Below are positions 45,803-51,600 of a stretch of DNA of 51,600 bases, in pieces. How positions within the stretch are numbered: position 1 is the first letter of the stretch; each line of letters opens with the position of its first letter. Source of the stretch: Paracoccus thiocyanatus (GTDB taxonomy: Bacteria; Pseudomonadota; Alphaproteobacteria; Rhodobacterales; Rhodobacteraceae); NCBI RefSeq assembly GCF_900156255.1, contig NZ_FTMK01000021.1, positions 1 to 51,600 of the forward strand, written 5' to 3'. Below the pieces are notes generated by a model. It saw only the letters and a program-made list of their open reading frames with translations, did no database searches and was not told the origin of the DNA. The position numbers and the translations under genes were made by a program.

Positions 45803-47392
45803 ATGCCCAAGGTTCTTGTTTCGGACAAGCTTTCGGAAACCGCCGTCCAGATCTTTCGCGACCGCGGCGTCGAGGTGGATTACTTGCCGGATGTCGGCAA
45901 GGACAAGGAAAAGCTTGCCGAGATCATCGGCCAGTATGACGGGCTGGCGATCCGTTCGGCGACCAAGGTGACGGCCAAGCTGCTGGAGGACGCCACCAAC
46001 CTGAAGGTGATCGGCCGCGCCGGGATCGGCGTCGACAATGTCGATATTCCGGCCGCGTCGAAAAAGGGCGTGATCGTGATGAACACGCCCTTCGGCAACA
46101 GCGTCACCACCGCCGAGCATGCCATCGCGCTGATGTTTGCCGTGGCCCGGCAATTGCCCGAGGCCAGCGTCTCGACCCATGGCGGCAAATGGGAGAAGAA
46201 CCGCTTCATGGGGGTCGAAGTCTTCAACAAGGTGCTGGGCATCATCGGGGCGGGGAATATCGGCTCCATCGTCATCGACCGGGCGCTGGGGCTGAAGATG
46301 AAGGTGCTGGCCTATGACCCCTTCCTGTCCGAGGAGCGGGCCAAGGAAATGGGCGTGAAAAAGGCCGAGCTGGACGAGTTGCTGGCCCGCGCCGATTTCA
46401 TCACCCTGCATGTGCCGCTGACCGACAAGACCCGCAACATCCTGTCGCGCGAGAACCTGGGCAAGACCAAGAAGGGCGTGCGCATCGTCAATGCGGCGCG
46501 CGGCGGGCTGATCGACGAAGATGCGCTGGCCGATCTGTTGAAATCGGGCCATGTCGCCGGGGCGGCGCTGGACGTCTTTGCCACCGAGCCCGCCACCGAA
46601 AGCCCGCTGTTCGGCCTGCCCAATGTGGTGGTGACGCCGCATCTGGGTGCCTCGACCACCGAAGCGCAGGAGAATGTCGCCTTGCAGGTCGCCGAGCAGA
46701 TGTCGGACTACCTGCTGACCGGCGCGGTGCAGAATGCGCTGAACATGCCCTCGGTCACGGCCGAGGAGGCGGCGGTGATGGGCCCTTGGATCAAGCTGGC
46801 CGGGCATCTGGGCGCCTTTATCGGCCAGATGACCGATGAGCCGATCCAGGCGATCAACGTGCTTTACGACGGCGTCGCGGCGGAAATGAACCTCAAGGCG
46901 CTGAATGCGGCGGTGATCGCCGGGGTGATGAAGGCCGCCAATCCGGACGTGAACATGGTCTCGGCCCCGGTGATGGCTGCCGAGCGCGGGGTGCAGGTGG
47001 CGACGACCACCCAGGCCAAGACCGGGGTCTTCGACGGCTATATCAAGGCCACCGTGGTCACCGAGACGCGCGAGCGGTCCATCGCCGGCACGGTGTTCAG
47101 CGACGGCAAGCCGCGCTTCATCCAGATCCGCGGCATCAATGTCGATGCCGAGATCGGCCGGCATATGCTTTACACCCGCAACCGCGACGTGCCGGGTGTC
47201 ATCGGCGCGCTGGGCATGACGCTGGGCGACCTGGGCGTGAACATCGCCAATTTCACCCTGGGCCGGACCAAGACCGGGGACGATGCCATCGCCATCCTTT
47301 ACCTGGACGAGACGCTGAAGCCCGAGGCGCTGGAGGCGCTTCGCGCCACCGACAAATTTCTTCAGGTGCGGCCGCTGCAATTCGAGGTTTGA
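45803..47392 (+). CDS. serA: D-3-phosphoglycerate dehydrogenase
   Basis: SerA starts serine synthesis by NAD-dependent oxidation of 3-phosphoglycerate. The 529-residue protein is the long form with substrate/NAD domains (residues 1-315), an allosteric substrate-binding domain and a C-terminal ACT domain. Visible are the dinucleotide motif GIIGAGNIGSIVIDRALG, catalytic Arg in KVIGRAGIGVDNV, LHVPLTDKTRNIL, and the Glu/His pair within ATEPATESPLFGLP and VVTPHLGASTTEAQ. The ACT region (DVPGVIGALGMTLGDLGVNIANF) should sense serine. The ATG at 45803 after GAGGATAGAGAA is used; the frame extends upstream to 45752. Confidence 0.97.
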   Translation: MPKVLVSDKLSETAVQIFRDRGVEVDYLPDVGKDKEKLAEIIGQYDGLAIRSATKVTAKLLEDATNLKVIGRAGIGVDNVDIPAASKKGVIVMNTPFGNSVTTAEHAIALMFAVARQLPEASVSTHGGKWEKNRFMGVEVFNKVLGIIGAGNIGSIVIDRALGLKMKVLAYDPFLSEERAKEMGVKKAELDELLARADFITLHVPLTDKTRNILSRENLGKTKKGVRIVNAARGGLIDEDALADLLKSGHVAGAALDVFATEPATESPLFGLPNVVVTPHLGASTTEAQENVALQVAEQMSDYLLTGAVQNALNMPSVTAEEAAVMGPWIKLAGHLGAFIGQMTDEPIQAINVLYDGVAAEMNLKALNAAVIAGVMKAANPDVNMVSAPVMAAERGVQVATTTQAKTGVFDGYIKATVVTETRERSIAGTVFSDGKPRFIQIRGINVDAEIGRHMLYTRNRDVPGVIGALGMTLGDLGVNIANFTLGRTKTGDDAIAILYLDETLKPEALEALRATDKFLQVRPLQFEV

Positions 47393-47400
47393 ACCTGGCG

Positions 47401-47428
47401 AACCCCCGGACTAGGCTCCGGGGGTTTT
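47401..47428 (+). terminator. Rho-independent terminator of serA
   Basis: AACCCCCGGA (47401-47410) pairs perfectly with TCCGGGGGTT (47417-47426) around CTAGGC and continues with TT. It separates serA from the phosphatase gene 17 bases further on. Confidence 0.85.
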
Positions 47429-47444
47429 CATTTGCGGAGGCGTC

Positions 47445-48173
47445 ATGCGGACCTATGCCATCGGCGACATTCACGGCTATCTGGAACCGCTGAAGGCGGT
47501 GCATGACCTGATCGCCCGCGACGACGCGGCGCGGGGCGGCGGCGGCACGCTGGTCCATGTCGGCGACCTGGTGGACCGCGGGCCCGATTCGCGCGGCGTG
47601 GTGGATTACCTGCTGCGCGGCCAGGCCCAGGGGCGGCCGTGGATCGTGCTCAAGGGTAATCACGACCGCTATCCGCCGCGCTTTGCCCGGCAGCCGGACT
47701 GGATCGACCCCGGCCTGGCCTCGGGGCGGCATTGGCTTGACCATCCGCTGCTGGGGGCGGCCGAGACGCTGGCGTCATACGGGGTCGAGATCCGCGACCA
47801 TGCCCGCACCCATGCCGACATGATGCGCGCCATGCCCGAGGCGCATCTGTCCTGGCTGGAGGGGTTGCCGCTGTGGCACCTGGCCCCGCAGGCGCTGTTC
47901 GTCCATGCCGGCATCCGGCCCGGCATCGACCTGTCGCAGCAGTCCGAACACGACATGGTCTGGATCCGCAAGGGTTTCCTGGACCATGCCGGCGATCACG
48001 GCCTGCTGGTCGTGCATGGCCACAGCCCGGTCAAGCAGGTGACGCATTTCGGCAACCGCCTGGCGATCGACACCGGCGCGGCCTATGGCGGACCGCTGAG
48101 CGCGGTGGTCTTTGACGAGGACGGGCTGCATCTCTTGACCGAAAGCGGGCGCGAACCCATCGCCGCGCCCTGA
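47445..48173 (+). CDS. Calcineurin-like metallophosphatase, PPP type
   Basis: The 242-residue protein has all metal-binding motifs of the PPP phosphoesterases: GDIHG (residues 7-11), GDLVDRG, KGNHDR, the later FVHAGIRPG and VVHGHSP. Bacterial relatives are serine/threonine protein phosphatases or Ap4A hydrolases (ApaH). It is shorter than ApaH and starts MRTYAIGDIHGYLEPLKAVH, so I favour the phosphatase group, without a known substrate. TTGCGGAGGCGTC precedes the ATG. A shared promoter with serA is unlikely because of the terminator between them. Confidence 0.88.
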   Translation: MRTYAIGDIHGYLEPLKAVHDLIARDDAARGGGGTLVHVGDLVDRGPDSRGVVDYLLRGQAQGRPWIVLKGNHDRYPPRFARQPDWIDPGLASGRHWLDHPLLGAAETLASYGVEIRDHARTHADMMRAMPEAHLSWLEGLPLWHLAPQALFVHAGIRPGIDLSQQSEHDMVWIRKGFLDHAGDHGLLVVHGHSPVKQVTHFGNRLAIDTGAAYGGPLSAVVFDEDGLHLLTESGREPIAAP

Positions 48174-48318
48174 ACCGGCCGCCCTGAACCGGCCGGCTTG
48201 AACCGGCGCGCCGCATCAGCGGGAAATGTCTTAGATCGCCGGCATCCATTGACCGATGCCTTTGGCGGGCCGAATATCGGGCCAGGCGCCCCTGCGGCGC
48301 GTCAGCGGGTGGGGTGCC

Positions 48319-49947
48319 GTGCAGTCGCTTTCCGTCATCTTCCATCTGGCCGGGGCCGTGGCGTTGCTGCTGTTCGGGCTGGGGCTGGTGCGCGACGGGA
48401 TGGTGCGCGCATTCGGGGTCAAGCTCAAGATGGTGCTGGGGCGGGGCACGCGCAACGGGCTGCGCGCCTTTGCCTCGGGGCTGGTGGCGACGCTGGGGCT
48501 GCAAAGCTCGACCGCGACGGCGCTGATGACGGCCTCGTTCGTCGATCGCGGCATGATCCGGCCGCGGATGGCCCAGGTCGTGTTGCTGGGCGCCAACCTG
48601 GGCACGGCGCTGACCGCCTGGATCGTCGCTTCGGGGATCGAGGCGCTGGTGCCGGTGCTGCTGCTGGCGGGCTATGGCATGCGCCGGCGCGACGGCCGGG
48701 GCTGGTCGGGCGGCGGGCTGGCGTTGATCGGCATCGCATTGATGCTGATGTCGCTGGGCCTGCTGGGCCAGGCGACCCAGCCCCTGCGAGATTCGGCGGC
48801 CATGGCGGCCTTTCTGGCCATGCTGGGGGATGCCTGGCCGGTGGCGCTGGCCATCGCGGCGGGGCTGGCGGTGATCTGTTCCTCCTCGCTTGCCGTGGTG
48901 ATGCTGGTCCTGTCCCTGGGGGTGGAGCCGGCGCTGACCGTGGTGCTGGTGCTGGGCGCCAATCTGGGCGGCGCGGTTCCGCCGGTGCTGGCGACGGCGG
49001 GGCAGGGCATGCCGGCGCGCCGCGTCGCGCTGGGCAACCTGATCGTGCGGGGCCTGGGCTGCCTTGTCGCCTTGCCCCTGGCCGGCCAGGCGGCACAGCT
49101 TCTGACCGCCGTCCCCCTGCCCGAGACCGGGCTGGCGGTCGAGGCGCATCTGGCCTTCAACCTGGCGCTTGCCGCGGCGATCTGGCCGTTTTCGGGGCTG
49201 ATCACCCGGCTTTCCGCGCTGATCCTGCCCCCGCAGGAGGCGCCGCCGCCGATCGAGGCGCAGCTTCTGGACGGTCAGGCGCTGGACACGCCCGCCGTGG
49301 CGCTGGCGCGGGCCGGCCGCGCGGCGCTGGCGGTCGGCGACGTTGTCGAACGGATGCTGCACCAGGGCCGCACCGCCTTTGCCCGCGGCGACGATGCCCC
49401 CCTGGCCGAGGTCGCGGTCCTGGAAGAGCGCGTGGATCGCATGCAGCAGGAGGTGAAAAGCTTCCTGTCCCGCCTGGGCCGCGAAGCGGGCGAGGATCAG
49501 CGCCGCCAAGCGATCACCATCCTGGACTATGTGATCAACCTGGAACATGTGGGCGACATCATCGACAAGGGGCTGGCCCCCGAGATCCGCAAGAAAGCGG
49601 CGCTGTCGCTGCGCTTTTCCGACGAGGGCTATCGCGAACTGGACGGGCTGTTCCTGATGACCATCGAGAACCTGCGCCTTGCCCAGACCGTGTTCATGAC
49701 CCGCGACCGCGACCTGGCGCGGCAATTGATGGAGGAAAAGGTCGAGATCCGGCGGCTGGAGCGGCTGTCGGCGCAGCGCCACCTGACGCGGCTGCGCGAG
49801 GGGCGCGCGGAAAGCCAGCAAACCTCGTCGCTGCATCTGGACATCCTGCGCGACCTGAAGCGGGTGAACGCGCATATCGCCTCGGTCGCGCATCCGATCC
49901 TGGACGAAGCCGACCTGCTGAACGAAAGCCGGCTGAAAAGCGGCTAG
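48319..49947 (+). CDS. Na/Pi-cotransporter family protein with PhoU-like C-terminus
   Basis: The protein belongs to the NptA/YjbB group that moves phosphate with sodium, often outward. About nine membrane helices fill residues 1-310. The two inverted repeats carry the expected motifs LGLQSSTATALMTASFVDRG and VICSSSLAVVMLVLSLG (QSS is modified to CSSS in the second). Residues 345-530 are helical and PhoU-like (ERVDRMQQEVKSFLSRLGRE, LDYVINLEHVGDIIDKGLAP). I use the GTG at 48319 (QSLSVIFHLAGAVALLLFGL follows), preceded by GGGTGGGG. The ATG at 48256 gives a 21-residue longer form with an unsupported basic leader; it cannot be excluded. Confidence 0.85.
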   Translation: MQSLSVIFHLAGAVALLLFGLGLVRDGMVRAFGVKLKMVLGRGTRNGLRAFASGLVATLGLQSSTATALMTASFVDRGMIRPRMAQVVLLGANLGTALTAWIVASGIEALVPVLLLAGYGMRRRDGRGWSGGGLALIGIALMLMSLGLLGQATQPLRDSAAMAAFLAMLGDAWPVALAIAAGLAVICSSSLAVVMLVLSLGVEPALTVVLVLGANLGGAVPPVLATAGQGMPARRVALGNLIVRGLGCLVALPLAGQAAQLLTAVPLPETGLAVEAHLAFNLALAAAIWPFSGLITRLSALILPPQEAPPPIEAQLLDGQALDTPAVALARAGRAALAVGDVVERMLHQGRTAFARGDDAPLAEVAVLEERVDRMQQEVKSFLSRLGREAGEDQRRQAITILDYVINLEHVGDIIDKGLAPEIRKKAALSLRFSDEGYRELDGLFLMTIENLRLAQTVFMTRDRDLARQLMEEKVEIRRLERLSAQRHLTRLREGRAESQQTSSLHLDILRDLKRVNAHIASVAHPILDEADLLNESRLKSG

Positions 49948-50244
49948 GCGGCTGCGTCGCAGCCATATCCGCCGGTGATGGCGGGACGTGATGCGCGCCG
50001 CCGCAACGAAGACGCCGGGATGCCGGGCGTCCACCGGCCGCGCCGCTGACAATTCGGCCCGCTCCGCGCCGATGGGCGGCGCAAGGGTGCCGCGCCGGGG
50101 GGCCGCGCAGAAATGCAGCGGGCGCGCGGTCTGTCCGGGGGGAACTGATGCCCCTTCGGCTCGTGCCGTGCCGGCAGTTTGCCGCCGGGCGGTGGACAGT
50201 GGCGTCCAAGGGTTGTAAGAGCCCCGCCAAACAGGAACGGTGAG
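49948..50244. other. Gene-free region between the phosphate transporter and hspQ
   Basis: A short hairpin GGCTGC/GCAGCC (49950-49964) follows the transporter stop. The rest is GC-rich without a supported gene. I looked for a heat-shock sigma-32-type site before hspQ and found none that was convincing. Confidence 0.4.
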
Positions 50245-50577
50245 ATGCGGATTCCGTCCAAGACCGCGAAATACAATCTGGGCCAGGTCGTGCGCCACCG
50301 CGAACATCCGTTCCGCGGGGTGGTCTTTGACGTGGACCCGGAATTCGCCAATACCGAGGAATGGTACGAATCCATTCCCGAGGATGCGCGCCCGTCGCGC
50401 AACCAGCCTTTTTATCATCTTTATGCCGAAACCGAGGCCACGTTTTACGTCGCCTATGTATCGGAACAGAACCTGGTCGCCGACCATTCCGGCGAGCCGC
50501 TGGAGCATCCTGAAGTCACCGAGATGTTCGGCGAATTCCAGGATGGCCGCTATCCGCTGCAATTCGGGCTGAACTGA
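50245..50577 (+). CDS. hspQ: Heat shock protein HspQ
   Basis: HspQ (YccV family) is a small protein that in enterobacteria acts as specificity factor and substrate of the Lon protease and binds hemimethylated DNA. The 110-residue product begins MRIPSKTAKYNLGQVVRHRE and shows the family core HPFRGVVFDVDPEFANTEEWYES, RNQPFYHLYAETEATFYVAYVSEQNL and the C-terminal FGEFQDGRYPLQFGLN. The ATG at 50245 follows AGGAACGGTGAG; the longer upstream frame from 50179 is not used. Its last 28 bases overlap the tail of the convergent anti-sigma gene. Confidence 0.93.
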   Translation: MRIPSKTAKYNLGQVVRHREHPFRGVVFDVDPEFANTEEWYESIPEDARPSRNQPFYHLYAETEATFYVAYVSEQNLVADHSGEPLEHPEVTEMFGEFQDGRYPLQFGLN

Positions 50578-51140
50578 TCGCCTTCGCCCTGCTGCGGGGC
50601 TGCGCCGGCGGTCAGCAGCGGCTCGGTCACGGGGACGATGAAGGCCAGGAAATTGCGCCGCCCTTCGCGGAAATAGCTGAGCGAGGCGGTCAGTTCCTGG
50701 ATCAGGAACCAGCCGAAGCCGCCTTCGGGCAGCAGCAGGATCGCCTCGGCATCCTGGGGCGGCGGGCCGGTCCAGGGCAGGCTGTGGCTTTCCAGGCAAG
50801 AGGCCGGCAGCGGCCGGCCGTCATCCGTCACCGCACAGGCGATGCCGCCCACGTGGCGCGCCACGCAAAGATGGATCAGCGGCGCATGGGGCCGGCCGCC
50901 AAGGCGCACGGCCTCGTGCCGGGTGCCATGTTCGCAGATATTGTTCAGAACCTCGGCCAGCGCCAGTTCCAGCTTCGAGATCACCTCGTCCTCGGCGCTG
51001 CCGTCGAATCTTTCGCGCAGGAACTGCAAGGCGGCGCGCACGGTCGCGGGATCGGCGCGGAAGATGCGGTGCACCATCGGCTTGCGGCCGGGCGGCGGCT
51101 GGCGAAGCCGCTTTGCGGCCTGTTCAGAGGCGGCGGTCAT
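50550..51140 (-). CDS. Anti-sigma regulatory factor (RsbW/SpoIIAB-like ATPase)
   Basis: A GHKL-type histidine-kinase-like ATPase of the serine/threonine anti-sigma class. The 196-residue protein has the N box in ELALAEVLNNICEHGTRHEA (residues 55-80), G1 in CAVTDDGRPLP and G2 in EGGFGWFLIQELTASLSYF. Such kinases bind a sigma factor or another partner and phosphorylate a STAS antagonist. The ATG at 51140 overlaps the stop of the STAS gene (ATGA), so the two are coupled and probably partners. The sigma factor or other target is not in the window. The final 20 residues are low-complexity. Confidence 0.85.
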   Translation of the reverse strand: MTAASEQAAKRLRQPPPGRKPMVHRIFRADPATVRAALQFLRERFDGSAEDEVISKLELALAEVLNNICEHGTRHEAVRLGGRPHAPLIHLCVARHVGGIACAVTDDGRPLPASCLESHSLPWTGPPPQDAEAILLLPEGGFGWFLIQELTASLSYFREGRRNFLAFIVPVTEPLLTAGAAPQQGEGDQFSPNCSG

Positions 51141-51472
51141 CCTTGCGGGTCCTGCTGTCTGGGGTCGGCCTTGCGGATGGTCAGCACCGTATCCATCCGC
51201 GTCAGTTGAAAGACCCGCTCGACATTCGGCGTCAGGCCGGCCAGCGTCAGCGTTCGCCCCGCCGGCATCGCCTTGTAGATGGCGATCACCGCGCCAAGGC
51301 CGGAACTGTCCAGGAAGTCCACCCCGGACAGGTCCAGCGTCACCTGTGGCCCGCCGCCGGCAATCATGCTGCGCACGCTGTCCTTGAAGGCGGTGGCAAT
51401 GGCGGCGTCGAGGCGTTTTTCGTCGACGCGGATCGTCAGCCCATCCGGCTGGGGCAGCAATGTCAGTTGCAT
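51137..51472 (-). CDS. STAS-domain anti-sigma factor antagonist
   Basis: The 111-residue protein fits SpoIIAA/RsbV-type antagonists. It has VTLDLSGVDFLDSSGLGAVI with the phosphorylatable Ser in DSSG, followed by GRTLTLAGLTPNVERVFQLTRM, a typical STAS end. When unphosphorylated such proteins bind the kinase and free its target. It is first in a two-gene operon with the kinase. An insertion sequence lies 36 bases upstream of the ATG, so the original promoter or upstream gene may have been separated from it. Confidence 0.9.
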   Translation of the reverse strand: MQLTLLPQPDGLTIRVDEKRLDAAIATAFKDSVRSMIAGGGPQVTLDLSGVDFLDSSGLGAVIAIYKAMPAGRTLTLAGLTPNVERVFQLTRMDTVLTIRKADPRQQDPQG

Positions 51473-51508
51473 CTTGGCTTTCCGCTGTTTCGGTCTGCAT
51501 CCGTTTTA

Positions 51509-51600
51509 GGGTCTGTTGAGATTCATCGTGAGTTGATCAGGGCTGCCACAGCGTAGATCATGGCCTCAAAGGATGTATCGGTCTTTTCGGACCGCATGGC
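51509..51600. mobile_element. Insertion sequence edge, IS5-like (IS427 group), partial
   Basis: The terminal sequence GGGTCTGTTGAGATTCA is typical of IS427-group elements. It is preceded by TTA at 51506-51508, compatible with the TNA target duplication of that group. A transposase reading frame ends 14 bases inside. The other end is outside the window, so completeness and the target repeat cannot be checked. Confidence 0.75.
51523..51600 (-). CDS. IS5-like transposase, C-terminal end (partial)
   Basis: Read on the minus strand the last 25 codons give AMRSEKTDTSFEAMIYAVAA then LINSR and TGA. This is the familiar C-terminus of IS427-group transposases, the last part of the DDE domain after the catalytic Glu. 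The rest lies beyond base 51600. Confidence 0.75.
   Translation of the reverse strand, partial: AMRSEKTDTSFEAMIYAVAALINSR

Noticed and set aside
50000..50244. Sigma-32 promoter of hspQ
   Set aside because: No acceptable CTTGAA/CCCCAT-like pair could be located by eye.
48031..50799. A 922-codon minus-strand open frame
   Set aside because: It lies over the phosphate transporter and hspQ, and its composition is typical of reverse-complement reading in high-GC DNA. Only its last part shares DNA with the real anti-sigma gene region, in another context.

Overview
The window is a high-GC chromosomal segment from an alphaproteobacterium of the order Rhodobacterales, most probably the genus Paracoccus. 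I base this on the compact S10-spc-alpha ribosomal cluster following tuf, an adenylate kinase with a four-cysteine lid (Cys130, 133, 150, 153), a mitochondrial-type ATP12 chaperone, phosphatidylcholine synthase, L-malyl-CoA/beta-methylmalyl-CoA lyase, a Bzt/Aap amino-acid transporter and a serC leader RNA. The genus is an inference from these genes; I made no database comparison.

Region 1 (1-17.5 kb) is translation machinery: the 3' end of tuf, a decayed glycosyltransferase-like gene on the other strand, then rpsJ-rplCDWB-rpsS-rplV-rpsC-rplP-rpmC-rpsQ-rplNXE-rpsNH-rplFR-rpsE-rpmD, one secreted beta-rich protein of unknown function, then rplO-secY-adk-rpsMK-rpoA-rplQ. The cluster is cut into blocks by several hairpins, some of them terminator-like, and by one clear terminator plus a new promoter-like site around the inserted gene.

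Region 2 (17.5-23.3 kb) holds a LuxR/LuxI-type quorum-sensing pair, followed by a tightly packed run of rarA, crcB, an RluC-type pseudouridine synthase, a HAD phosphatase and the ATP12 assembly chaperone. Hairpins cover the ribosome-binding site of the luxI gene and the start codon of rarA.

Region 3 (23.4-31.3 kb) is a complete bztABCD amino-acid ABC transporter with a hairpin between the binding-protein gene and the permease genes, a membrane-tethered RTX-repeat protein, a D-amino-acid transaminase and malyl-CoA lyase.

Region 4 (31.4-43.4 kb) has a peptide ABC transporter (two permeases plus a fused double ATPase) without a binding protein, an MFS exporter, D-amino-acid dehydrogenase, a small GlsB-type membrane protein with an ECF-like promoter, an L,D-transpeptidase lipoprotein, a Lys/Glu/Ala-rich protein, a lytic transglycosylase, an orphan peptide-binding protein that could serve the transporter, and phosphatidylcholine synthase. 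Several of these genes share a theme of peptidoglycan turnover and D-amino-acid use.

Region 5 (43.4-48.2 kb) is serine biosynthesis: serB divergent from serC-serA, with an intergenic palindrome, a promoter-like site and the serC leader RNA, then a metallophosphatase. Region 6 (48.3-51.6 kb) contains a Na/phosphate-cotransporter-family protein, HspQ, an anti-sigma factor/antagonist pair, and the edge of an IS5-type insertion sequence 36 bp upstream of the antagonist start codon. A short dispersed intergenic repeat occurs near 41.1 and 45.7 kb. I saw no rRNA, tRNA or CRISPR array.
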